A stretch of 42,973 nt of DNA from Clostridiales bacterium (GTDB lineage: Bacteria; Bacillota; Clostridia; Saccharofermentanales; Saccharofermentanaceae): positions 1 to 42,973 of the forward strand of contig JAFWQF010000117.1 of NCBI GenBank assembly GCA_017509205.1, read 5' to 3'. The position numbers and the translations under genes are program-made. The number at the start of each line of letters is the position of its first letter. Within the stretch, counting starts at the first letter, position 1. Positions 26,365-34,056 of the stretch are shown here, piece after piece. The notes under the pieces were generated by a model. It ran no database searches and was not told where the DNA came from. It saw only the letters and a list, made by a program, of their open reading frames with translations.

Positions 26365-27018
26365 ATGCTCATGAAAGAACGGGACTATGTCTCTGTCGTA
26401 TGTTTCGGTGATTCAAACACGTTCGGACATAACCCATTGAACGGGGAGAGGTTCTCCGAGGAGATCAGATGGCCCTGCGTGATGCAGCGCATCCTGGGCA
26501 GCGGCTACAAGGTAATTGAAGAGGGCCTGAACGGCAGGACGACTGTCTTTGAGGACCCCAATGACGACTGGAAAAACGGCATCGACTACATCAGGGGGAT
26601 CCTCTGTTCGCACCGTCCCGTCGACATCCTCGTCATAATGCTCGGAACCAATGACATGAAGACCGTCTATCACGCTTCTCCCGAAGACATCGCTTCAGGA
26701 ATGGAGTCGATCGTTGAATCTGCGCAGGACGTAATGGAGAAGAAGCAGGGATATGCTCCGAAGATAATAGTCGTTTCTCCGCCACTGATCGGTGAAGACA
26801 TTGAAAACGGCCCTTTTGGTGAGTCTTTTACCGCGGCTGCCAGGGAGACTTCCAAAAAGCTCGCGCCGCTCTATAAAGAGCTTGCGGACAGACACGGATG
26901 CCTGTTTTTGAATGCCGCCGATCACATTGAAGCGTCCAAAGTCGACAACCTTCATTTGGACCCCGTTTCACACGGCATATTGGCTGAAAAAATAGCCGGA
27001 ATTATCACTCAGGTTTAA
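26365..27018 (+). CDS. SGNH/GDSL-family hydrolase
   Basis: The 217-residue protein has the block I motif CFGDSNTFG with nucleophile S17, a glycine/asparagine oxyanion region (GLNGRTT), MLGTNDMK for block III, and a C-terminal DNLHLDPVSHG that supplies Asp and His. Relatives are esterases or arylesterases acting on short acyl esters or acetylated sugars. No signal peptide is seen, so it is cytoplasmic. It follows nadE by 23 bases with GGAGG 9 bases before the ATG and is probably co-transcribed. Substrate unknown. Confidence 0.85.
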   Translation: MLMKERDYVSVVCFGDSNTFGHNPLNGERFSEEIRWPCVMQRILGSGYKVIEEGLNGRTTVFEDPNDDWKNGIDYIRGILCSHRPVDILVIMLGTNDMKTVYHASPEDIASGMESIVESAQDVMEKKQGYAPKIIVVSPPLIGEDIENGPFGESFTAAARETSKKLAPLYKELADRHGCLFLNAADHIEASKVDNLHLDPVSHGILAEKIAGIITQV

Positions 27019-27051
27019 ATATTTTTAAGTTCAATTTTCGCGACTTTAGTA

Positions 27052-27057
27052 TATAAT
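27052..27057 (+). promoter_or_regulatory. -10 element for pnp
   Basis: A perfect TATAAT with only a weak -35 (TTCAAT at 27030, 16-base spacing). The transcript would begin near 27064, so the long hairpin after it is entirely in the pnp leader. Confidence 0.55.
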
Positions 27058-27073
27058 TAATAAGTTAGCGTAG

Positions 27074-27145
27074 AAGGAGAGTAGTGTGTAGACTGACTGC
27101 CCGAAGGCATTGATGTCGGACAGCGAGTCTACGAACTACCTCCTT
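27074..27145 (+). promoter_or_regulatory. Long hairpin in the pnp leader, candidate autoregulatory element
   Basis: The 5' arm (27074-27094) pairs with the 3' arm (27126-27145) in three blocks: AAGGAG with CTCCTT, GTAGT with ACTAC, and GTAGACT with AGTCTAC. A bulged A (27080) and a 2x2 internal loop separate the blocks. The 31-base top holds a small TGCC-CGAA-GGCA hairpin. The last seven bases of the 3' side, CTCCTTT (27140-27146), are also exactly complementary to AAAGGAG (27168-27174), the pnp ribosome binding site. Two exclusive structures are therefore possible. In E. coli the pnp leader hairpin is cut by RNase III and PNPase then represses itself; a parallel here is inference. Confidence 0.65.
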
Positions 27146-27182
27146 TGCAATGTTTTTCAATTTCAATAAAGGAGAAGTTCAA

Positions 27183-29417
27183 ATGGAAAAGATCTTCAAG
27201 ACCGAAATCGCCGGCAGACCTTTGGTTGTTGAGACCGGCAAGATCGCTCAGTTCTCGAACGGCGCATGCCTCATCAGATACGGTGAGACTTCCGTTCTGT
27301 CAACTGTTACTGCTTCACAGACACCGAGAGAGGGAGTTGATTTCTTCCCGCTTTCAGTAGACTACGAGGAAAAGATGTATGCCGTAGGAAAGCTTCCCGG
27401 CGGCTTCATGAAGAGAGAGGGAAGACCCGGCGAGAAGGCGATCCTCACATCACGTGTTATCGACCGCCCTGTCAGACCTCTGTTCCCTAAGGATCTGAGA
27501 AATGACGTCTGCGTCAACAACCTCGTTATGTCTGTTGATCCTGACTGCTCACCCGAGATCACAGCAATGCTCGGTACATCCATCGCAATCGCTATTTCCG
27601 ACATCCCGTGGAAGGGACCTATCGGCGGCGTTGTTTTAGGTCTCATCGACGGCAAGACAATCATCAACCCTACGCTTGAACAGCGTCAGGAATCCCAGAT
27701 GTACGTTACACTCGCTGGTACGCTCACCAAGATCTGCATGGTCGAGGCTGGCGCTAACGAGGTTCCGGATGACGTAATGCTCAATGCTATCGCAGAGGGT
27801 CACGAAGTTATCAAGCAGATCTGCGAATTCATCAACGGCATCGTTGCTGAGATCGGTAAGGAGAAGTTCACTTACGATTCCGCTGACGTTCCTGAGGAAG
27901 TTTTCGATGCAGTTAAGGAATTCGGTTGGGACAAGATGAGAGAAGCTGTTCTCGCAGTTGATAAGTCAATCCGTGACGCTAACGTTGCAGCACTTCAGGA
28001 AGAAGTAGCAGCAATGCTCGAAGAGAAGGAAGAGGGCCTTTCAAAGTGGGCACCTGATGCTATCTACAAGCTCGAGAAGAAGGTAGTCCGTGACTATCTG
28101 TTCCGTGAGCACAGACGTGTTGACGGCCGTGCCCTTGACGAGATCAGACCTCTGTCATGCGACGTAGGAGTTCTTCCCAGAGTTCACGGTTCCAGTTTCT
28201 TCCAGAGAGGCCAGACACAGGTAATGAACATCTGCACACTCGCTCCTCTTGCTGAAGCTCAGAAGCTCGAGGGTCTTGATGAGCAGACATACAAGAGATA
28301 TGTTCACCACTACAACATGCCGGGTTACTCCACAGGTGAGGCTAAGCCTTCCAGATCACCCGGACGCCGTGAGATCGGTCACGGTGCTCTCGCTGAGAGA
28401 TCACTGATCCCTGTTCTTCCTTCAGAGGAGGAATTCCCTTACGCAATCCGTACGGTTTCCGAGATCACGATGTCCAACGGTTCCACATCACAGGGTTCCG
28501 TATGCGCTTCAACACTCTCACTCATGGATGCCGGCGTTCCGATCAAGAGACCTGTTGCAGGTATCTCTTCCGGACTTATCACAGATCCCGACAACGACGA
28601 TAACTTCCTCGTATTCATGGATATCCAGGGCATCGAGGACTTCTTCGGCGACATGGACTTCAAGGTTGCAGGTACAACAGAAGGTATCACATCCATCCAG
28701 GTCGACATCAAGGTAGAGGGTCTCACATTAGACATCATCAAGGCTGCTTTCGAGATGACACACAAGGGAAGACTTCAGATCATCAATGACGTTATCCTTC
28801 CCAGGATCCCCGCGCCCCGTGCAGAGCTCAACAAGTGGGCTCCCAGGATCATCTCCATGCAGGTACCCGTTGACAAGATCAGAGAAGTCATCGGTTCAGG
28901 CGGAAAGGTCATCAACAAGATCATTGCCGACACAGGCGCTCAGATCAACATCAACGATGACGGTATGGTTTACATCTCTTCACCTGACCTCGAGGCTGCT
29001 GACAAGGCTAAGACCATCATCACAGGCATCGTTTCCGATCCTGAGGTAGGCACAGAGTACGACGGTACAGTAACAAGACTTATGGACTTCGGTGCATTCG
29101 TTGAGTTCCTGCCCGGCAAGGAAGGCCTCGTACACATCTCCAAGATGGCTTGGAACAGAGTAGAGAAGGTTGAAGACGTTCTCCATGAGGGTGACAAGGT
29201 TCACGTTAAGCTCATCGAGATCGACTCACAGGGAAGACTCAACCTTTCCATCAGGGACTGCCTCCCGAAGCCTGAGGGCTATGTAGAGGAAGAACCCAGG
29301 AGACGTGAGAACCGTCCTAACCGTGAGCGCCGCGGAGGTTTCGGCGGCAGAAACGGCGGCCGTGACAACAACGAGGGCGGCAATGAAGACAGAAAGGGAA
29401 GAAGAAGAGAATTCTGA
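27183..29417 (+). CDS. pnp: Polyribonucleotide nucleotidyltransferase (PNPase)
   Basis: The 744-residue 3'-5' phosphorolytic exoribonuclease degrades and tails RNA. Two RNase PH domains flank a helical domain; the second includes MPGYSTGEAKPSRSPGRREIGHGALAERSL. The KH domain (IREVIGSGGKVINKI) and S1 domain (GTVTRLMDFGAFVEFLPGKEGLVHIS) follow, then a 40-residue basic tail rich in Arg and Gly. A Met 33 bases upstream is in frame, but the ATG at 27183 has AAAGGAG at the right distance and begins the conserved MEKIFKTEIAGRPL. It has its own promoter and a structured leader. Confidence 0.97.
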   Translation: MEKIFKTEIAGRPLVVETGKIAQFSNGACLIRYGETSVLSTVTASQTPREGVDFFPLSVDYEEKMYAVGKLPGGFMKREGRPGEKAILTSRVIDRPVRPLFPKDLRNDVCVNNLVMSVDPDCSPEITAMLGTSIAIAISDIPWKGPIGGVVLGLIDGKTIINPTLEQRQESQMYVTLAGTLTKICMVEAGANEVPDDVMLNAIAEGHEVIKQICEFINGIVAEIGKEKFTYDSADVPEEVFDAVKEFGWDKMREAVLAVDKSIRDANVAALQEEVAAMLEEKEEGLSKWAPDAIYKLEKKVVRDYLFREHRRVDGRALDEIRPLSCDVGVLPRVHGSSFFQRGQTQVMNICTLAPLAEAQKLEGLDEQTYKRYVHHYNMPGYSTGEAKPSRSPGRREIGHGALAERSLIPVLPSEEEFPYAIRTVSEITMSNGSTSQGSVCASTLSLMDAGVPIKRPVAGISSGLITDPDNDDNFLVFMDIQGIEDFFGDMDFKVAGTTEGITSIQVDIKVEGLTLDIIKAAFEMTHKGRLQIINDVILPRIPAPRAELNKWAPRIISMQVPVDKIREVIGSGGKVINKIIADTGAQININDDGMVYISSPDLEAADKAKTIITGIVSDPEVGTEYDGTVTRLMDFGAFVEFLPGKEGLVHISKMAWNRVEKVEDVLHEGDKVHVKLIEIDSQGRLNLSIRDCLPKPEGYVEEEPRRRENRPNRERRGGFGGRNGGRDNNEGGNEDRKGRRREF

Positions 29418-29445
29418 TTCCTGAGTTAACAAGGATTACCTGAGG

Positions 29446-29494
29446 GGTCCGCGCAAGACAGCTCTGAAAAATTTTGGAGAAAGCGCGGGCCTTT
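29446..29494 (+). terminator. Hairpin after pnp, possible weak terminator
   Basis: GGTCCGCGC (29446-29454) pairs with GCGCGGGCC (29483-29491) with one U-G pair around a 28-base loop, then only TTT. The loop is long and the T tract short, so it may protect the pnp mRNA 3' end more than stop transcription. It lies between pnp and capA. Confidence 0.4.
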
Positions 29495-29515
29495 CACATT
29501 TAAGGAACAAAGCAA

Positions 29516-30697
29516 GTGAAAAACGAGAACAGTACATTTCGTAAGTTGATGTTAACGGCAGGATTCATCCTTGCCGCCGCTGTTTTCGCAGGCTGCGCTT
29601 TTAACAGCCTGAATTACGGCGTCGCAGGTGTCCTGTCCGCTCCGGCCGCTTCAGCTAAAGTCGAAAATGATGAGACTACCGCTGCGACAGAGACAGAGGC
29701 TCCAGGTGAGACTTCGGAGGAAACAACTTCCGAAGAGACAACTTCAGAGGAGACGACCTCTGAGGAAACCGTGGCTGAAGATCCTGCCGCGACTCCCACG
29801 CCCGTCAGTGTTAAGGTTACATTTGCGGGCGACTGCACACTGTGTTCCGATGCACGCAATTACAACCATTTCGAAGCAGTCGTAAAGAAGAGATGGGATT
29901 ATCCTTTCAAGAACTGCAAGAAGATTTTCAAGAATGATGACCTTACTCTCGTTAACTGCGAAATGGCGATCACGAACAGCAAAAAGTATGCCAAGAAGGC
30001 ATTCGTTTTCGCAATGAAGCCTGAAGGAACAAAGTATTTCACACATGCGGGCATCGAAGCGGTAAACCTTGCGAACAACCATACTCTGGATTTCGGATCT
30101 TCAGGTCTCAAGGACACCAGAAGGAATCTTACCAAGGCCGGAATCCTGTGGAGCGACACGAGCAATTACTCGATCTTCACCGCAAAGAACGGCGTAAAGA
30201 TCGGTATGTGCGGTTATACTTCAACCGGCGGTCTTTCCAAGACATACAAGCTCATCAAGGCTTTGAGGAACAAAGGCTGCCAGATCGTAATCGTTTCATG
30301 CCACTGGGGTATCGAAGCCACATACAAGCAGACCAAGAGCCAGGAGAACAGAGGCCATGCGCTCATCAATCACGGTGCAGACATCGTTGTCGGAACGCAT
30401 CCTCACAGACTCCAGCCCATCGAAGTCTACAAGGGCAAGTACATTCTCTACAGCATCGGCAATTTCTGCTTCGGCGGAAACTCTAATCCGAGCGATCCCG
30501 ATTCCGTAATCATCCAGTGCACTTTTGTAATGGACGAGACCGGCAAGAAGGTTGCAGATTACAGGCTTAACGTAATCCCTTATTCACTGAGGGGAACGAA
30601 GAGAGGAAATGACTATTGTCCGAAGCCGTACACTTTCGAGAGCAAGGCTTATGACAGGGTTATGGCACGTCTCAACTGGGCTCAGGGAGACGAGTGA
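29516..30697 (+). CDS. CapA-family lipoprotein (poly-gamma-glutamate synthesis-like)
   Basis: The 393-residue protein begins with a lipoprotein signal peptide ending in a FAGC lipobox (C27). A Thr/Glu linker (about residues 52-92) holds tandem ETTSE repeats. A PGA_cap calcineurin-like domain follows, with FAGDCTL, NCEMAIT, NLANNHTLDFG, SCHWGIE and VVGTHPHRLQP, the usual metal-ligand motifs. CapA/PgsA proteins take part in poly-gamma-glutamate export, while many Clostridia homologs have unknown envelope roles. No other cap/pgs genes are nearby. The start is GTG with AAGGA before it. It sits 20 bases before purE and may share the purine transcript by accident of position. Confidence 0.85.
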   Translation: MKNENSTFRKLMLTAGFILAAAVFAGCAFNSLNYGVAGVLSAPAASAKVENDETTAATETEAPGETSEETTSEETTSEETTSEETVAEDPAATPTPVSVKVTFAGDCTLCSDARNYNHFEAVVKKRWDYPFKNCKKIFKNDDLTLVNCEMAITNSKKYAKKAFVFAMKPEGTKYFTHAGIEAVNLANNHTLDFGSSGLKDTRRNLTKAGILWSDTSNYSIFTAKNGVKIGMCGYTSTGGLSKTYKLIKALRNKGCQIVIVSCHWGIEATYKQTKSQENRGHALINHGADIVVGTHPHRLQPIEVYKGKYILYSIGNFCFGGNSNPSDPDSVIIQCTFVMDETGKKVADYRLNVIPYSLRGTKRGNDYCPKPYTFESKAYDRVMARLNWAQGDE

Positions 30698-30717
30698 TAA
30701 AAGAAGGAGAGGTTAAT

Positions 30718-31227
30718 ATGGCTGACGGAAAAGTTTTGGTAATCATGGGATCTGATTCGGATTTCCCCGTAATGGAAGGATGCTTTAAGATGCTGAAGAA
30801 GTTCGGCGTTGAGTTTGAGGCAGACGTAGCTTCTGCTCACAGGACTCCCGACCGTGCTCATGAGCTCGCTGCTACGGCTGAAGAGAAGGGCTTTAAGGTC
30901 ATCATCGCCGCTGCAGGACTTGCCGCGCATCTCGCAGGCGTCCTTGCTGCAAACACGACTCTTCCCGTAATCGGAGTACCCTGCAAGGGCGGCGCTCTCA
31001 ACGGCGTTGACGCTCTCTACGCAACGGTTCAGATGCCTACAGGCATTCCGGTAGCGACAGTTGCAATTGACGGCGGTTCCAATGCTGCCATTCTTGCATG
31101 CCAGATCCTTGCGCTTTCCGATAAGAACCTGAGTGATGCGCTCAAGGAATACAAGAAGAGTCTCGCAGATTCTGTGGCTGAGCGTGACGCAAGGCTTAAG
31201 CAGAAGATCGCTGATATGGATAAATAA
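30718..31227 (+). CDS. purE: N5-carboxyaminoimidazole ribonucleotide mutase (PurE)
   Basis: The 169-residue enzyme converts N5-CAIR to CAIR in purine synthesis. It has GSDSD (11-15), SAHRTPD (39-45) and AAAGLAAHLAGVLAA, the class I pattern; class II AIR carboxylases have SAHK. The reading frame opens 24 bases earlier, but the ATG at 30718 has AAGGAGAGG before it. It leads the cluster purE-purF-purN-purO-AICAR formyltransferase, with gaps of 17-34 bases. The purK partner and the other pur genes lie outside the window. Confidence 0.95.
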   Translation: MADGKVLVIMGSDSDFPVMEGCFKMLKKFGVEFEADVASAHRTPDRAHELAATAEEKGFKVIIAAAGLAAHLAGVLAANTTLPVIGVPCKGGALNGVDALYATVQMPTGIPVATVAIDGGSNAAILACQILALSDKNLSDALKEYKKSLADSVAERDARLKQKIADMDK

Positions 31228-31254
31228 TCATTTTTTTACAAAGGACGGAAGAAT

Positions 31255-32637
31255 ATGAGCGGAATTTTCGGAACGTATGACATCAAAGGTCAGTCGAATG
31301 ACATCGCAAAAGATGCTTATTACGGCATTTTCTCCCTGCAGCACAGAGGACAGGAATGTGCAGGTATCGCAGTAAACGATAACGGTACTTTCCTCGTTCA
31401 CAAGGCTATGGGTCTGGTTACCGATGTCTTTGATGAAGTTACATTGTCTGCATTGCAGGGCACATGTGCGATCGCACACTGCAAGGGCGGTTCGCCCCGT
31501 GAGAACGGACCTGAAGCGATCCAGCCAATCTCCATCAAGTCCAGAGTCGGAAGCATCGCGCTTACATCTGATTCTGTCATCATGAACGCCAACAAGGTCA
31601 GAGACGAGCTCAAGGACCAGGGCGCCATCTTCCAGACAAATACAGATTCCGAGATCATCCTTTCTCTGTTCTCCAGAAACAGGATCAGGACAGAGGACTG
31701 CGAGCATGCGATCCTTGAAACGATGAAGCAGATCCACGGCGTTTATGCCATGATCTTCATGACCGAAGACAAGCTCATCGGTGTAAGAGATCCGTACGGC
31801 TTGAGGCCCCTCATCCTCGGTAAGAAGGATGACAGATACTACATTTCTTCTGAGTCCTGCGCTCTCGATGCGATCGGATGCGAGACAGTAAGAGACTTCC
31901 TGCCCGGCGAGATCATCACCATCTCCAAGGACGGCATGAGTTCACTGCTTTATAACGAAGCAACAGAGAAGAAGGACACAAAGGTCTGTGTTTTCGAGTA
32001 TGTTTACGTTGCAAGACCTGACTCTTTAATGGACAAGATGTCCATCTTCGATTCAAGATACAGAGTAGGTATGGCACTTGCAAAGGAGAGCCCTGCTGAC
32101 GTTGATCTCGTAATCGGCGCGCCCGACTCCGGTAACGCAGCTGCTGAAGGTTATGCTGCAGGCTTGGGAGTTGCTTACGGATCAGGACTTCTCAAGAACA
32201 GATACGTCGGAAGAACGTTCATCAAGAGCACTCAGCAGCAGAGAGAGCTTGCCGTAAGAATGAAGTTCGCTGCACTCAAGACTGCCATCAAGGACAAGAA
32301 GATCGCCATCGTCGATGACTCTCTCGTAAGAGGTACAACGACAAAGCACATCATCTCATTCCTTAGGGAGAACGGTGCAAAGGAAGTTCACGTAAGGCTT
32401 GCATCTCCGCCGGTTAAGTTCGGCTGCTGCTACGGCGTAAACGCTTCTTCAGAGACTGAGCTTCCCGCAAGCACAAAGACGATCGAAGAGATCCGCGACA
32501 TGATCGGTGCTGATTCACTCGCATATATCAGCCTCGAATCATTGAGAGCTTCTCTCAACACCATCGACTGCGGCGTATGCTCTGCATGCTTCGACGGTGA
32601 CTTCATCGCAGGCAAGCCTGAGGATGACGAAGTTTGA
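31255..32637 (+). CDS. purF: Amidophosphoribosyltransferase homolog with degenerate glutaminase site
   Basis: The 460-residue protein is PurF by length and architecture; the normal enzyme makes phosphoribosylamine from PRPP and glutamine. The C-terminal phosphoribosyltransferase half is intact: PDSGNAAAEGYA, KNRYVGRTFI, the PRPP loop IVDDSLVRGTTTKHI and ASPPVKFGCCYG, plus the final CGVCSACF cysteines. The N-terminal Ntn-glutaminase half keeps HRGQECAG, TNTDSE and GLRPL but lacks catalytic residues. It starts MSGIFG where MCGIFG supplies the nucleophile. HVRYST is AHCKGGS (75-80) and AHNGNL is TSDSVI (104-109). No in-frame start with a Cys exists upstream. AAGGA precedes the ATG. I infer ammonia-dependent activity. 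Confidence 0.9.
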   Translation: MSGIFGTYDIKGQSNDIAKDAYYGIFSLQHRGQECAGIAVNDNGTFLVHKAMGLVTDVFDEVTLSALQGTCAIAHCKGGSPRENGPEAIQPISIKSRVGSIALTSDSVIMNANKVRDELKDQGAIFQTNTDSEIILSLFSRNRIRTEDCEHAILETMKQIHGVYAMIFMTEDKLIGVRDPYGLRPLILGKKDDRYYISSESCALDAIGCETVRDFLPGEIITISKDGMSSLLYNEATEKKDTKVCVFEYVYVARPDSLMDKMSIFDSRYRVGMALAKESPADVDLVIGAPDSGNAAAEGYAAGLGVAYGSGLLKNRYVGRTFIKSTQQQRELAVRMKFAALKTAIKDKKIAIVDDSLVRGTTTKHIISFLRENGAKEVHVRLASPPVKFGCCYGVNASSETELPASTKTIEEIRDMIGADSLAYISLESLRASLNTIDCGVCSACFDGDFIAGKPEDDEV

Positions 32638-32664
32638 TAAAGAAAACATTTTGAGGATTAACAG

Positions 32665-33288
32665 ATGAAGATAGCTGTATTCGTATCCGGAGGCGGAACA
32701 AATCTCCAGGCGATAATCGACAATACCAAGGACGGCATTCTCAAGGATATCGAGATAGTTCTTGTACTGTCGTCATCACCTTCGGCTTATGCTTTGACAA
32801 GAGCAGCAGACAGCGGCATTCCTTCCGTTGTAATGAGAGCCGCTGACTATCCTTCCAGGGAGCAGTGGGATACCGAAATGGCCGAATGTGTTAAGAAATC
32901 AGGCGCTGAGCTCATTGTTCTCGCAGGTTATCTTTCACTTCTCGGACCCAAGACGGTCTCGATGTACTCGAACAGGATAATCAACATTCATCCGTCTTTG
33001 ATCCCGTCGTTCTGCGGCGCGGGCATGTACGGCATAAAACCCCACAAGGCCGCTCTCGCAAGGGGAGTAAAGGTCTCGGGTGCAACGGTCCATTTCGTAA
33101 ACGAGAACTACGATGAAGGCCCGATACTCCTTCAGAAATCTGCTGAAGTGCTTCCCGACGACACACCTGAAGTACTTCAGAAGAGGATCATGGAACAGTG
33201 CGAATGGAAGATACTTCCCAAGGCGATAAGGCTTATCGCTGACGGCAAGGTAACTATCGATAACAACATAGCTTACGTAAGAGAATAA
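32665..33288 (+). CDS. purN: Phosphoribosylglycinamide formyltransferase
   Basis: The 207-residue enzyme formylates GAR with 10-formyl-tetrahydrofolate, the third purine step. It begins with the phosphate-binding VFVSGGGTNLQAI. The catalytic residues are N107 and H109 in RIINIHPSLIPSF and D150 in NENYDEGPIL. Length matches the family. It is 27 bases after purF and 17 before purO in the same operon. Confidence 0.95.
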   Translation: MKIAVFVSGGGTNLQAIIDNTKDGILKDIEIVLVLSSSPSAYALTRAADSGIPSVVMRAADYPSREQWDTEMAECVKKSGAELIVLAGYLSLLGPKTVSMYSNRIINIHPSLIPSFCGAGMYGIKPHKAALARGVKVSGATVHFVNENYDEGPILLQKSAEVLPDDTPEVLQKRIMEQCEWKILPKAIRLIADGKVTIDNNIAYVRE

Positions 33289-33305
33289 CAACGGAGGTGA
33301 CAAAC

Positions 33306-34022
33306 ATGAAAACTGCAGATCTCGGAGAATTACTTAGTTCCAATGCTTATCCCGGAAGAGGAATAGTCATCGGAAGAAGTGAAGACGGCAGCAAGGCCGT
33401 AACGGCTTATTTCATCATGGGAAGAAGCGTTAATTCACGCAACCGTGTTTTCACGGCAACAGAAGACGGAATCAAGACAGAGGCTTTCGATCCTTCAAAG
33501 CTTTCCGATCCGCACCTCATCATCTATTCACCTGTCAGAGTCCTTGGCAACAAGACCATCGTTACAAACGGTGATCAGACAGACACCATCTATGAGCTCA
33601 TGGACAGACAGTATACATTTGAACAGTCCTTAAGGGGCAGGGAGTTCGAGGATGACGCTCCGAACTACACACCCCGTATATCAGGAATCATGCGCGTTGA
33701 GAACGGCACATACAACTTCGCAATGTCCATCTTAAAGAGCGCTGACGGAAACCCTGAATCATGCGAGAGACATACTTTCACATATTCCAATCCGCTTCCC
33801 GGAACAGGAAGATTCATCCACACATACATGGGCGACGGCAATCCGCTTCCTTCATTCGAAGGCGAGCCTGAAAAGGTTGCGATCAGCGGTGACATCGATT
33901 CTTTTACCGATAAGGTTTGGAACTCTCTCAACGAGGAAAACAAGGTTTCGCTTTTCGTAAGGTTCATCAACATCGCTGACGGCACTTACGAGACAAGGAT
34001 CGTCAACAAGAACGTTAAATAA
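33306..34022 (+). CDS. purO: IMP cyclohydrolase, PurO type
   Basis: The 238-residue protein matches the archaeal-style IMP cyclohydrolase family, an Ntn-fold enzyme that closes FAICAR to IMP. Recognisable parts are GRGIVIGRSEDG, AYFIMGRSVNSRNR and NGDQTDTIYE, with family counterparts such as YRVSSRSFPNR and NGxxTDTI. The ATG at 33306 is used; the in-frame GTG nine bases earlier is part of the GGAGGTG ribosome binding site. Its neighbour encodes only the transformylase domain of PurH, so together they do the work of bifunctional PurH. Confidence 0.85.
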   Translation: MKTADLGELLSSNAYPGRGIVIGRSEDGSKAVTAYFIMGRSVNSRNRVFTATEDGIKTEAFDPSKLSDPHLIIYSPVRVLGNKTIVTNGDQTDTIYELMDRQYTFEQSLRGREFEDDAPNYTPRISGIMRVENGTYNFAMSILKSADGNPESCERHTFTYSNPLPGTGRFIHTYMGDGNPLPSFEGEPEKVAISGDIDSFTDKVWNSLNEENKVSLFVRFINIADGTYETRIVNKNVK

Positions 34023-34056
34023 TCCCGCATATTGCGGCAACAGGAGGAAATAAAAC

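Noticed and set aside
27074..27145. Resemblance of GGAGAGTAG in the pnp leader to the start of tetrahydrofolate riboswitches
   Set aside because: The conserved internal elements of that riboswitch are absent and the whole region pairs as one long hairpin.
27150..27182. In-frame ATG 11 codons upstream of the chosen pnp start
   Set aside because: It has no Shine-Dalgarno of its own and would translate the real ribosome binding site; the conserved PNPase N-terminus starts at 27183.
29700..29800. Tandem ETTSE codons in capA as a possible slipped repeat or phase-variation tract
   Set aside because: The DNA units differ at several third positions and are in frame; it fits a flexible lipoprotein linker.
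33297..33305. GTG start for purO
   Set aside because: The GTG is part of the GGAGGTG ribosome binding site; the ATG at 33306 is correctly spaced from it.
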